A DNA stretch of 9,834 nucleotides from an uncultured Clostridiaceae bacterium (GTDB taxonomy: Bacteria > Bacillota > Clostridia > TANB77 > CAG-508), in contig CATXTS010000072.1 in NCBI GenBank assembly GCA_958402495.1, positions 1 to 9,834 on the forward strand. The letters are read 5' to 3'. The notes under the pieces were generated by a model. It ran no database searches. It was not told the DNA's origin and worked only from the letters and a program-made list of their open reading frames with translations. Both the position numbers and the translations under genes were made by a program. Each line of letters starts with the position of its first letter. Positions within the stretch are counted from its first letter, which is position 1. Shown here piece after piece: positions 1 through 4,192 of this stretch.

Positions 1-60
1 TTCTAATGCGTATTCCCTAACTAATTGTTTTGATTTTTCAATAAATTCTTCATTATTCAT
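1..60 (-). CDS. N-terminus of a small unknown protein, cut by window edge
   Basis: The first 20 codons of a minus-strand gene are visible, beginning MNNEEFIEKSKQLV. The start is supported by a GAGGAGG ribosome binding site 6-7 bases upstream (about 67-75). The start codon overlaps the TAA stop of the gene before it (TAATG), so the two are translationally coupled. The opening MNNEE is shared with the 64-aa protein at 403-597, which may be chance or weak paralogy. The rest lies outside the window and the family is not recognised. Confidence 0.7.
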   Translation of the reverse strand, partial: MNNEEFIEKSKQLVREYALE

Positions 61-221
61 TATTTTTGTTCCTCCTCTATCGGCTTTGCTCTAACTTCGC
101 CTAATGGCTCATATTCACTATTTTTATTTCCTGTTATAAAATTCCAGATTCTCTTGTACCATTTTGTTTTCTTTTTAACGTATAAAAATATCCCAAAACT
201 ATTTTCACTATTTTCTTCCAT
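60..221 (-). CDS. 53-aa unknown basic/acidic small protein
   Basis: A 53-codon frame with start at 221 and TAA at 60-62. It has a good AAGGAG site followed by TAATT before the ATG. The protein begins MEENSENSFGIFLYVKKK, has a basic aromatic middle (KKKTKWYKRIWNFI) and an acidic C-terminus (PIEEEQK). No signal peptide or convincing membrane helix is seen; the middle could be a short amphipathic helix. It is coupled by a 1-base overlap to the next gene (1-60) and lies just after a frame broken by TGA (224-406). The family is not recognised. It counts as a real gene because of the RBS, the coupling and codon use like its neighbours. Confidence 0.65.
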   Translation of the reverse strand: MEENSENSFGIFLYVKKKTKWYKRIWNFITGNKNSEYEPLGEVRAKPIEEEQK

Positions 222-223
222 AA

Positions 224-406
224 TTACTCCTTTATAAATTCAATTTCTTTGTCTAGTACACAATATAAATTGACTACCTCACCATTTTTTATAAATATCC
301 CTAAACTATATTTATATGCAATAATTCATCCTAAGCTTGTTGTTTTTGTATCTGACTGCATACTTATAAGTGTACCTTCATAGCCTCTACATCTTACTTT
401 CATCAT
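224..406 (-). pseudogene. 60-codon small gene interrupted by one in-frame TGA
   Basis: From ATG at 404-406 (AAGGAG site 4-5 bases upstream, ATGA overlap with the stop of the preceding gene) the frame reads 26 sense codons, MMKVRCRGYEGTLISMQ onwards. It then meets TGA at 326-328 and continues open in the same frame for 33 more codons (IIAYKYSLGIFIKNGEVV and on) to TAA at 224-226. That TAA lies at the RBS of the next gene, as expected for an intact operon member. The codon style is alike on both sides. One substitution (from TGG, CGA or similar) would explain the break. Readthrough is not excluded, but TGA ends neighbouring genes here, so decay or a base-call error is more likely. The function is unknown. 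Confidence 0.6.
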
Positions 407-597
407 TGTTCTCCTTCTATAATAATTGGCACATCTTCCATAAATTCATCTATCTGTTTTAGTTTCTTTTCGTAATAATGTATAAGCCCTGAATGGTTTA
501 TATTGTTAATGTTTAATTTACTTCGTTCTCTACTTAAATAAAACTTACATTTTGCTAATAACTTATATAATTCAATATAATCTTCTTCATTGTTCAT
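403..597 (-). CDS. 64-aa unknown helical protein
   Basis: The start ATG at 595-597 overlaps the TGA of the upstream membrane-protein gene (ATGA). A GGAGG site lies about 7 bases upstream (603-608). The 64-residue product is probably all-helical and soluble: acidic N-terminus (MNNEEDYIELYKLL), basic middle (KCKFYLSRERSKL), then a second predicted helix and an acidic tail (DVPIIIEGEQ). Its TGA stop overlaps the start of the next frame (ATGATG), so three consecutive frames are translationally coupled. The family is not recognised and no function is proposed. Confidence 0.7.
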   Translation of the reverse strand: MNNEEDYIELYKLLAKCKFYLSRERSKLNINNINHSGLIHYYEKKLKQIDEFMEDVPIIIEGEQ

Positions 598-986
598 AGT
601 TTTTCCTCCACTTCATTTATTAGACAAGTTTGTATCTCATTACTATTGTTATAAACTAACCTTTTTGAATTATTGCAAATAGTATATTTATTATCTAATA
701 AAATTTCTTTTGCTTCTTCTAAATTATTGGCAGTTAAATCTCCTGTTAAAACTTGCTTATTTTTATAAGTAATTTCATATTTATACTTTTTTAGCTTTTC
801 TTTGTCTTTATCATCTTTTAATTCTAAATTATAGAAAATATGAATATAAACTAACTGGCATATCATGCCTAAAGTTATATAAATATATGAACTACAATTT
901 ATTCCTGCATTTAATAACATTCCATCAATAATTCCTGCTATTGCTGACAAAATAATTAAAATTATCAAATATTTTGCTGTTTTCAT
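594..986 (-). CDS. 130-aa two-helix membrane protein, unknown
   Basis: The start is set at 986 (MKTAKYLIILI) because a GGGAGG site lies directly upstream; the in-frame TTG at 998 precedes that site and is not used. Residues about 5-27 form a first hydrophobic helix and about 33-54 a second (YIYITLGMICQLVYIHIFY). A charged KDDKDKEKLKKYKY segment and a soluble domain of about 70 residues follow. The basic patch after helix 2 and the short loop suggest a hairpin with the C-terminal domain in the cytoplasm. It sits mid-operon with ATGA coupling to the next gene. Its own start overlaps the TGA that ends a decayed frame (983-1105). The family is not recognised. Confidence 0.75.
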   Translation of the reverse strand: MKTAKYLIILIILSAIAGIIDGMLLNAGINCSSYIYITLGMICQLVYIHIFYNLELKDDKDKEKLKKYKYEITYKNKQVLTGDLTANNLEEAKEILLDNKYTICNNSKRLVYNNSNEIQTCLINEVEEKL

Positions 987-1105
987 AATTCCTCCCATTT
1001 ATAATCGGTCCTCTTGCCTTTTGTTTTCAGGACGCTACCTATAACCCATCAAAAGACTAAGTCAATAGGCACTTTTTCAAATTTTCTTTACAAGATGCCT
1101 CTTAT
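983..1105 (-). pseudogene. decayed ~40-codon gene with ATA start and two internal stops
   Basis: An AAGGAG site (about 1110-1116) followed by TAATT precedes ATA at 1103-1105. The spacing and wording match the start of the 53-aa gene (AAGGAGTAATT then ATG). In that frame the product would read (M)RGIL, TAA at 1088-1090, RKFEKVPIDLVF, TGA at 1049-1051, WVIGSVLKTKGKRTDYKWEEL, and then TGA at 983-985. This last TGA overlaps the ATG of the membrane-protein gene as ATGA. That ending is typical of a real operon gene. Every defect can be explained by one transition (ATG to ATA, CAA to TAA, TGG or CGA to TGA). The product family is unknown. Confidence 0.5.
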
Positions 1106-1115
1106 AATTACTCCT

Positions 1116-1178
1116 TCAAATAAGTTTTACTCCTATTTACCAAACAAGATAGAGGGTTTTTCCACCTAAATAGTTCAT
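1116..1178 (-). pseudogene. possible decayed 20-codon micro-ORF
   Basis: The minus-strand frame from ATG at 1176-1178 reads MNYLGGKTLYLVW, then TAA at 1137-1139. It continues IGVKLI to TGA at 1116-1118, immediately before the AAGGAG of the next decayed frame. The position fits an operon member, but the ORF is very short and no good RBS precedes it. A rival frame from GTG reads EKPSILFGK before stops. The evidence is weak; I list it because the stretch between 1106 and 1191 otherwise holds nothing. Confidence 0.22.
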
Positions 1179-1191
1179 AGGCTTACTACAT

Positions 1192-1374
1192 CTAGGCTAA
1201 ATCTTGTTTACTAATTTTTTTATAACATTCTTTACAAATCATTTGCCTTTGTTTAGTAAAAAATACTCCTGAATTTAGTTCAAATTTTTTCTTACATAAA
1301 CTGCATTTATTTAGTACAGGTAGCTTATGTTCTTCTCTTATTTTCTTGTACTCGTAATAATACATTTTTGTCAT
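1192..1374 (-). CDS. 60-aa zinc-ribbon-like protein (two CxxC pairs)
   Basis: The start is set at 1374 (MTKMYYYEYKK), with a GGGAGG site 9-10 bases upstream that lies inside the end of the RepL-like gene. The in-frame ATG or GTG-like codons further up precede the site. Residues C24-x2-C27 and C47-x2-C50 form two zinc knuckles about 19 residues apart, with a short beta-hairpin-like stretch between (FELNSGVFFTKQRQMIC). This is the pattern of a single treble-clef or zinc-ribbon site. The stretch YKKIREEHKLPVLNKC matches YKEEREKYGMPIVNKC in the 99-aa protein at 6068-6367, so the two are paralogues in separate operons. The likely role is nucleic-acid or protein binding, inferred from the fold only. 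Confidence 0.7.
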   Translation of the reverse strand: MTKMYYYEYKKIREEHKLPVLNKCSLCKKKFELNSGVFFTKQRQMICKECYKKISKQDLA

Positions 1375-1376
1375 AT

Positions 1377-1916
1377 TTAAAGTTCCTCCCACTTTACTTT
1401 TCCTAAAACTCTTATCTTGTAATTCTTGAACATTGTCTTTAAAACTTTGTTGATTCTATTTCCTTTACAGAATAGCCAAGGATTGACAAAATATTGTACA
1501 TTCTTGCTGTTTTTACCTTTGTAAAGTATATCTTTATCAATTAGCCCTTTAATTACTTTAGATAGCTTTCCTATACTTATTCCTGTTATCTCTGATAAAG
1601 TATCAAAATTAAGTTCTCTTCCATTGTCATACTTAATGCAACAATCTTCATATCCTACATAAGGTGCTATTGAATATAAAAAGGCTTTTTCCCATACATC
1701 TAGTTCCTTCATTATGGCTCTTATTTCTGCTATATTTCCTTTGTAGAAGTATTCTATTACCCAGTCTTGGCATTTATCTTGTCTTGAACTTAGCCATTTA
1801 CTTTCTTGCAATTTTCTATATGCTTCAACAGAATTATATTTTACTACTCTATCGCCTTTTTCTAATTCTCCTACTACTTCGCCTGTTGCTGTGTCTAATA
1901 TTACTCTTGCCCTTAT
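1377..1916 (-). CDS. RepL/MarR-like winged-helix protein, probable replication or control protein
   Basis: The frame is open from 1916 to TAA at 1377-1379 (179 codons). It shows RARVILDTATGEVVGE at the N-terminus, GYEDCCIKYDNGRELN at about 88-103, a helix-turn-helix at about 105-125 (LSEITGISIGKLSKVIKGL), and a wing with KNSKNVQYFVNPWLFCKGNR at about 135-154. The order and wording resemble the Firmicutes RepL family (plasmid and phage replication proteins with a winged helix), and a MarR-like regulator is the alternative. There is no ATG or GTG before residue 36; only a TTG occurs at 1811. The natural start is ATA at 1914-1916, sitting in an ATAA overlap with the upstream stop where ATGA would be expected. 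Starting at TTG would lose the conserved-looking N-terminus. Reduced or coupled initiation is likely. The end overlaps the RBS of the zinc-ribbon gene. Confidence 0.6.
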   Translation of the reverse strand: MRARVILDTATGEVVGELEKGDRVVKYNSVEAYRKLQESKWLSSRQDKCQDWVIEYFYKGNIAEIRAIMKELDVWEKAFLYSIAPYVGYEDCCIKYDNGRELNFDTLSEITGISIGKLSKVIKGLIDKDILYKGKNSKNVQYFVNPWLFCKGNRINKVLKTMFKNYKIRVLGKVKWEEL

Positions 1917-2047
1917 CGTATCCTACTTTCGTATTTCATTAACTCTATTAAGCCTGATGTTTCATTTATTTCTTTTTCGTGTAATTTACTTTTAGGAACT
2001 CCACAAAACATATATATTTGCATTTTTATTCTTTCTAGCTTAGTCAT
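1913..2047 (-). CDS. 44-aa unknown protein, first gene of the left operon
   Basis: ATG at 2045-2047 follows a strong GGAGG site (about 2057-2062). The 44-residue product (MTKLERIKMQIYMFCGVPK at the start) is basic and probably helical, with no membrane segment. Its TAA overlaps the ATA that seems to open the RepL-like gene, so it probably couples translation of that protein and may serve as its leader. A 9-bp perfect inverted repeat lies immediately upstream of its RBS. The function is unknown. Confidence 0.65.
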   Translation of the reverse strand: MTKLERIKMQIYMFCGVPKSKLHEKEINETSGLIELMKYESRIR

Positions 2048-2062
2048 ATAAACACTTCCTCC

Positions 2063-2085
2063 ATAACTTCACCACATGAAGTTAT
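2063..2085 (-). promoter_or_regulatory. 9-bp perfect hairpin just before the RBS of the left operon
   Basis: ATAACTTCA and TGAAGTTAT are perfect inverted repeats separated by 5 bases. In the minus-strand mRNA the hairpin ends directly at GGAGG, the RBS of the 44-aa gene. It could be an operator, an mRNA stabiliser or a translation-control stem. There is no U-run after it in the minus direction, so it is not an ordinary terminator. Confidence 0.6.
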
Positions 2086-2173
2086 AAAAAATCGATATAT
2101 TCTTACTCTCACATGCTTTTGAACCCTGTTTTTTCGCTTTCTATCACTCTATATATAATTTCGCCGCTGGCTC

Positions 2174-2203
2174 ATTATATGTACCGCTATTTCTCTGAAG
2201 CAA
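2174..2203 (-). promoter_or_regulatory. promoter for the left operon
   Basis: On the minus strand TTGCTT (2198-2203) is followed after 18 bases by a perfect TATAAT (2174-2179). It starts just past the U-run of the terminator at 2206-2256 and would transcribe the 44-aa and RepL-like genes with a leader of about 120 bases. Confidence 0.5.
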
Positions 2204-2205
2204 AT

Positions 2206-2256
2206 AAAAAGGTCACTAGATAAACAGACTATCTCTAATCTACTTATCTAATGACC
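2206..2256 (-). terminator. strong rho-independent terminator, minus strand
   Basis: The arms GGTCATTAGATAA and TTATCTAGTGACC (minus strand) pair over 13 positions with one mismatch around a 20-base loop, and a TTTTTATTT run follows (2202-2210). There is no such tail on the plus strand, so it acts on minus-strand transcripts only. No protein gene reads into it, which is why a small RNA or leader is proposed. Confidence 0.8.
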
Positions 2257-2296
2257 CATTCTTAAAGGTCTGTGACGAATCACAAATATCTAATTC
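2206..2296 (-). ncRNA. putative ~90-nt small RNA or attenuated leader
   Basis: A near-consensus promoter (2303-2330) and a strong terminator (2206-2256) bracket about 90 bases with no ORF. The predicted RNA has a UGUGA/UCACA stem with a UUCG loop (2271-2284) and then the terminator hairpin. ACAGAC next to the first stem is complementary to GUCUGU in the terminator loop. A 5' copy of UUAGAUA could compete with the terminator's 5' arm for UAUCUA. It may be a free RNA, for example a copy-control RNA, or a leader that attenuates transcription into the RepL-like operon. It is on the same strand as that operon, so it is not an antisense RNA to it. No known RNA family is recognised. Confidence 0.5.
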
Positions 2297-2302
2297 AGTA
2301 GT

Positions 2303-2330
2303 ATTATAACACATATTTTTTACTTGTAAA
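2303..2330 (-). promoter_or_regulatory. strong minus-strand promoter upstream of the putative RNA
   Basis: On the minus strand TTTACA (2325-2330), 16 bases, then TGT-TATAAT (TATAAT at 2303-2308): a sigma-A promoter with an extended -10. The start site would be near 2296. The -35 overlaps an inverted repeat GTAAAG-N8-CTTTAC (2326-2345) that recurs at 2592-2611, so it is probably repressible. Confidence 0.7.
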
Positions 2331-2345
2331 GTGTTTTTGCTTTAC
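2326..2345. promoter_or_regulatory. operator copy 1, GTAAAG-N8-CTTTAC
   Basis: A 6-bp perfect inverted repeat with an 8-base spacer overlaps the -35 of the minus-strand promoter. The identical arms and identical spacing are found again at 2592-2611, while the spacers differ in sequence. That is what a dimeric repressor binding site looks like. Confidence 0.5.
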
Positions 2346-2355
2346 TTTTCTTAAA

Positions 2356-2372
2356 TTCACAGAATGTTCACA
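2356..2372. repeat. TTCACA direct repeat, 11-base period
   Basis: TTCACA occurs at 2356-2361 and 2367-2372, one helical turn apart and just upstream of the minus-strand promoter. It is a possible activator or regulator site; the short length makes chance possible. Confidence 0.3.
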
Positions 2373-2403
2373 ATAGGTCTTTTTGTAATTTGGAAATTTT
2401 TGA

Positions 2404-2452
2404 GCGGGTAACATGTACCCCCTAGTAAACTCCATTATAGGGGTGGGGTACC
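2404..2452. other. GC-rich cluster of nested inverted repeats, origin/nick-site candidate
   Basis: In otherwise very AT-rich DNA this patch holds GGGTA/TACCC (2406-2410, 2416-2420), CCCCTA/TAGGGG (2419-2424, 2438-2443) and GTACCCC/GGGGTAC (2415-2421, 2445-2451), which can fold as one nested stem with a C-run arm and a G-run arm. Such C-run/G-run stems occur at the nick sites of ICEBs1/Tn916-type transfer origins and rolling-circle origins, as I recall them. No relaxase or rolling-circle Rep gene is in the window, so origin function is inference. It lies between divergent operons, a usual place for an origin. Confidence 0.4.
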
Positions 2453-2464
2453 ATATGTCTACAA

Positions 2465-2496
2465 ACATTGCACAAAATTAGGGTTTCACGCAATGT
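2465..2496. repeat. 7-bp inverted repeat ACATTGC/GCAATGT
   Basis: Perfect arms at 2465-2471 and 2490-2496 with an 18-base spacer, adjacent to the GC-rich cluster. It may be part of the same origin or control region. There is no U-run. Confidence 0.35.
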
Positions 2497-2591
2497 GTTA
2501 AAATGGATGCAACCGTTGTGGCTGTAGTGTTTTGTTGATTATCATGTTTTATTATTTCGTTATTTTTGCTATTTTTAATAAAAAAATATAT
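2497..2591. other. T-rich spacer without a gene
   Basis: No credible ORF with an RBS is seen on either strand. The stretch is T-rich on the plus strand, with a TTTTTAATAAAAAAA segment. It could be an easily melted region beside the GC-rich cluster, but nothing specific is visible. Confidence 0.4.
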
Positions 2592-2611
2592 GTAAAGCTT
2601 AGTTACTTTAC
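2592..2611. promoter_or_regulatory. operator copy 2, GTAAAG-N8-CTTTAC
   Basis: The same 6-bp arms and 8-base spacing as at 2326-2345, placed about 35 bases upstream of the -35 of the plus-strand promoter. Two matching sites 266 bases apart in a divergent control region suggest one repressor acting on both directions, possibly by looping. Confidence 0.45.
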
Positions 2612-2644
2612 GTATTAATTATCATATAAAATTATATTTAGACA

Positions 2645-2673
2645 TTGTAAAATGATAGTATATATTGTATATT
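2645..2673 (+). promoter_or_regulatory. promoter for the 2709 gene
   Basis: TTGTAA (2645-2650), 17 bases, TATATT (2668-2673). The start site would be near 2680, giving a leader of about 28 bases to the ATG at 2709. The match is moderate, and AT-rich DNA gives such matches easily. Confidence 0.4.
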
Positions 2674-2708
2674 AATAACAATATTAAATAGAAGGAGATA
2701 TTTGTATA

Positions 2709-2921
2709 ATGAAAGAGAAAACTGTAAGTACAACTTATATTAACATTGTTATAGCTTTAATAGTATTGTTTTTGATTGGAAGCATCATACTCTCATTTGT
2801 GTTCGGGTTAATGATTGGTATCGTTTGTTTTCTTAGTTCTCTTCTTGTCTGTTTTTTGTTTTTGATATTGAGTGATATTTTAAAAACATTAGAAGAAATA
2901 AAAAAGCTATTAACTAAATAA
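2709..2921 (+). CDS. 70-aa two-helix membrane protein, unknown
   Basis: The ATG follows AGAAGGAGA (about 2692-2700), slightly long spacing. The product begins MKEKTVSTTYINIV, then has two hydrophobic helices at about 10-33 and 36-56, separated by only a few residues. It ends with an amphipathic basic tail (LKTLEEIKKLLTK). This is the topology of a small membrane hairpin with both ends probably cytoplasmic. It is a single-gene transcription unit: own promoter, and a terminator 6 bases after the stop. Small membrane hairpins of this kind include holin-like and toxin-like proteins, but nothing here allows that call. Confidence 0.75.
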   Translation: MKEKTVSTTYINIVIALIVLFLIGSIILSFVFGLMIGIVCFLSSLLVCFLFLILSDILKTLEEIKKLLTK

Positions 2922-2926
2922 TGTAG

Positions 2927-2950
2927 AAGGCTTGAAATAGAGCCTTTTTT
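2927..2950 (+). terminator. rho-independent terminator after the 70-aa membrane protein
   Basis: AAGGCT (2927-2932), 8-base loop, AGCCTT (2941-2946), then a run of T. It separates the membrane-protein gene from the next promoter at 2988. Confidence 0.75.
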
Positions 2951-2987
2951 CTATGTAAAAAATATTGAAAAATTTTCATAAAAAGTA

Positions 2988-3016
2988 TTGACAAATATTA
3001 TACAACGGTGTATAAT
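2988..3016 (+). promoter_or_regulatory. perfect consensus sigma-A promoter
   Basis: TTGACA (2988-2993), exactly 17 bases, TATAAT (3011-3016): full consensus in both boxes with optimal spacing. It drives the broken AbrB-like gene and possibly the whole plus-strand operon. A consensus promoter this strong normally needs a repressor, and a palindrome overlaps it. Confidence 0.85.
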
Positions 3017-3018
3017 AT
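2995..3018. promoter_or_regulatory. 10-bp perfect palindromic operator over the -10
   Basis: ATATTATACA, 4-base spacer ACGG, TGTATAATAT: a perfect inverted repeat covering the promoter spacer and the -10 box. A bound dimer would block RNA polymerase. The natural candidate ligand is the AbrB-like protein encoded directly downstream (autoregulation), but that gene looks broken. Another repressor of the element is possible. Confidence 0.7.
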
Positions 3019-3127
3019 AGTTAAGTTAAGAGTAAGACAATATAAACATAAACAACTTACAATTAAAAATAAGCAACTTTAAGTAATTTTTAATAAAGCT
3101 ATATTAATAAGAAAGAAGGTGGTTAAA

Positions 3128-3302
3128 ATACCAAAATTGATTGGACAAACTGAGTTTAGAGCTGATGGAAGTAGAGCAATAAAAAGTTACAGGCTTACAT
3201 TGCAAAAGACAGAGATTGAAAATACTTCTAAATTAAAACAACGGCGATGAATTAGAAATCGAATACTTTGAAAACGGTTTCATAGCAAAAAAGAAAAAAT
3301 AA
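3128..3302 (+). pseudogene. frameshifted AbrB/SpoVT-like DNA-binding protein gene
   Basis: After GAAAGAAGGTGG (3111-3122) the frame opens at ATA 3128-3130 (or a GTG at 3119 that sits on the RBS). It reads PKLIGQTEFRADGSRAIKSY, then RLTLQKTEIENTSKLK, and then leaves frame to stop at TGA 3248-3250. The frame starting at AAC 3240 continues the protein as NGDELEIEYFENGFIAKKKK to TAA 3300-3302. Removing one base near 3239 restores a ~57-aa AbrB-like swapped-hairpin protein, including the hallmark 'L..GDELE.E' strand. Two defects (ATA start, +1 base) suggest a dead gene. Programmed frameshifting or a sequence error is less likely. The intact protein would be a transcription regulator or antitoxin-type DNA binder. 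Confidence 0.65.
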
Positions 3303-3304
3303 AA

Positions 3305-3350
3305 ACTTGCATACAGCGACTTTCTTGGCAGTCGGACGCTATATACAAGT
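3305..3350 (+). other. 46-nt imperfect hairpin
   Basis: ACTTG/CAAGT at the ends, ATA/TAT, AGC/GCT and an inner CGACT/AGTCG around an 8-base loop, with two mismatches and a small bulge. No U-run follows. It could be an RNA structure in the leader of the 3462 gene, or a weak processing or attenuation site. Confidence 0.45.
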
Positions 3351-3370
3351 GCACTAACTACAAAAGATTA

Positions 3371-3429
3371 AACTTTTGAAAGTTGGTCTATATTTATTAT
3401 AATATAGAATTAACCACTTTTCAAGAGTT
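3371..3429. repeat. long hairpin (17-bp outer arms, 7-bp inner stem) containing a promoter
   Basis: The outer arms AACTTTTGAAAGTTGGT and ACCACTTTTCAAGAGTT pair along 17 positions (14 Watson-Crick pairs, 2 G-T wobbles and 1 mismatch). The inner stem CTATATT/AATATAG closes a 6-base loop, with a 5-base bulge between the two. This is far above what random AT-rich DNA gives. It surrounds a promoter for the 3462 gene, so it may be a large operator, a cruciform, or a single-strand signal. Confidence 0.65.
3376..3403 (+). promoter_or_regulatory. promoter inside the long hairpin
   Basis: TTGAAA (3376-3381), 16 bases, TATAAT (3398-3403), with a start near 3410 and a leader of about 50 bases to the ATG at 3462. 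It would give the JAB/S6-like gene group transcription independent of the consensus promoter upstream. Confidence 0.5.
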
Positions 3430-3461
3430 AAAAAGAAAAAAATTGAAAGGTGGTTTTTATT

Positions 3462-3737
3462 ATGGAAAATGTAGAAGAATTATTAAAAATTGGAAAAACA
3501 GGATATGCTAATAAAACATTTATTGAAAAATTGAAAAATGCTGGATTCAAAGTTTGGTATGGCAAATATTCATATTGGAGCAATGTTCCATTTGTCGAAT
3601 TAGAAAATGGAGAAGTAATTTATCTTATGAAAAGCTATATAAATCAAAGATTTCATACATTAAATGTTGACTATAGAAAAAGACAAAACATAATTGACGA
3701 TATCTTAAAATCTTTAACAAAGAAGGTTGGTGTTTAA
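3462..3737 (+). CDS. 91-aa unknown protein upstream of a JAB-domain gene
   Basis: The start is set at 3462 (MENVEELLKIGK) because GAAAGGTGG at 3445-3453 is the RBS; the GTG at 3450 lies inside it. The product has an N-terminal helix, a basic helix (KTFIEKLKNAGFKVW), an aromatic beta-like stretch (YGKYSYWSNVPFVELENGE) and a basic C-terminus. No membrane segment or Cys cluster is seen. The TAA falls one base before the ATG of the JAB-domain gene, so they form one operon. The family is not recognised. Confidence 0.7.
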   Translation: MENVEELLKIGKTGYANKTFIEKLKNAGFKVWYGKYSYWSNVPFVELENGEVIYLMKSYINQRFHTLNVDYRKRQNIIDDILKSLTKKVGV

Positions 3738-3738
3738 A

Positions 3739-4170
3739 ATGATTAGTAAAAACAAATTAATGTTAGTAAAAGAAAAAGAATTTGATTATGAAGTAAAAGT
3801 AAAAACTAATATTGATACAATAGATTTTTTAGAAAACGTTATAAAATTACAACAAGAATGCGAGGAAGTATTTGTTTGTATAACATTAGATAATCAAAAT
3901 AATATAAACGCATATTTTGAAATTGCAAGAGGCGGAATAAGTTTTTGTAATATAACAATGTCTAGCATTTTTAAAAGAGTACTACTAAGTAATTGTGAAA
4001 AATTTATAATAGCACATAACCATCCAAGCGGGAATTGTGCAGCAAGTCAAGTGGATATAGAAACGACAAGAAAAATACTTAAGACAGCTAATTTGTTGGG
4101 ATTGCAAATGATTGATAGTTTGATTATTGGCGACAATAGTCAATCGATTATAAAATTAATTAATAATTAA
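3739..4170 (+). CDS. RadC-like JAB/MPN-domain protein
   Basis: The start is 3739 (MISKNKLMLV), with an AGAAGG site inside the end of the previous gene. The 143-residue protein carries the JAMM signature: HNHPSG with H93 and H95, then S103 and D106, giving HxH-x10-D, with E43 (EEVFVCITLD) as candidate catalytic Glu. The segment YFEIARGGISFCNI matches the usual RadC strand before the metal site. It is the MPN core only; the N-terminal helix-hairpin-helix part of chromosomal RadC (about 220 aa) is missing. Such short RadC/JAB proteins are common on phages, ICEs and plasmids. Metal-dependent isopeptidase-like activity is predicted from the fold, and the substrate is unknown. All metal residues are intact. 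Confidence 0.88.
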   Translation: MISKNKLMLVKEKEFDYEVKVKTNIDTIDFLENVIKLQQECEEVFVCITLDNQNNINAYFEIARGGISFCNITMSSIFKRVLLSNCEKFIIAHNHPSGNCAASQVDIETTRKILKTANLLGLQMIDSLIIGDNSQSIIKLINN

Positions 4171-4192
4171 GGAAGGTTAAAAGGTGGAAAAA

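Noticed and set aside
224..1105. Alternative genetic code (TGA as Trp) as explanation of in-frame TGA codons
   Set aside because: TGA is the natural stop in several ATGA overlaps (for example 594-597, 403-406, 9774-9777), and none of the larger genes contains an in-frame TGA. A TAA also interrupts one of the same frames.
1664..1942. Plus-strand 92-codon hydrophobic ORF
   Set aside because: It is antisense to the RepL-like gene, has no RBS, and its leucine-rich content comes from the reverse of A-rich coding DNA.
3305..3350. Hairpin as a rho-independent terminator of the AbrB-like gene
   Set aside because: No U-run follows on the plus strand and the stem has mismatches, so it is listed only as a structure.
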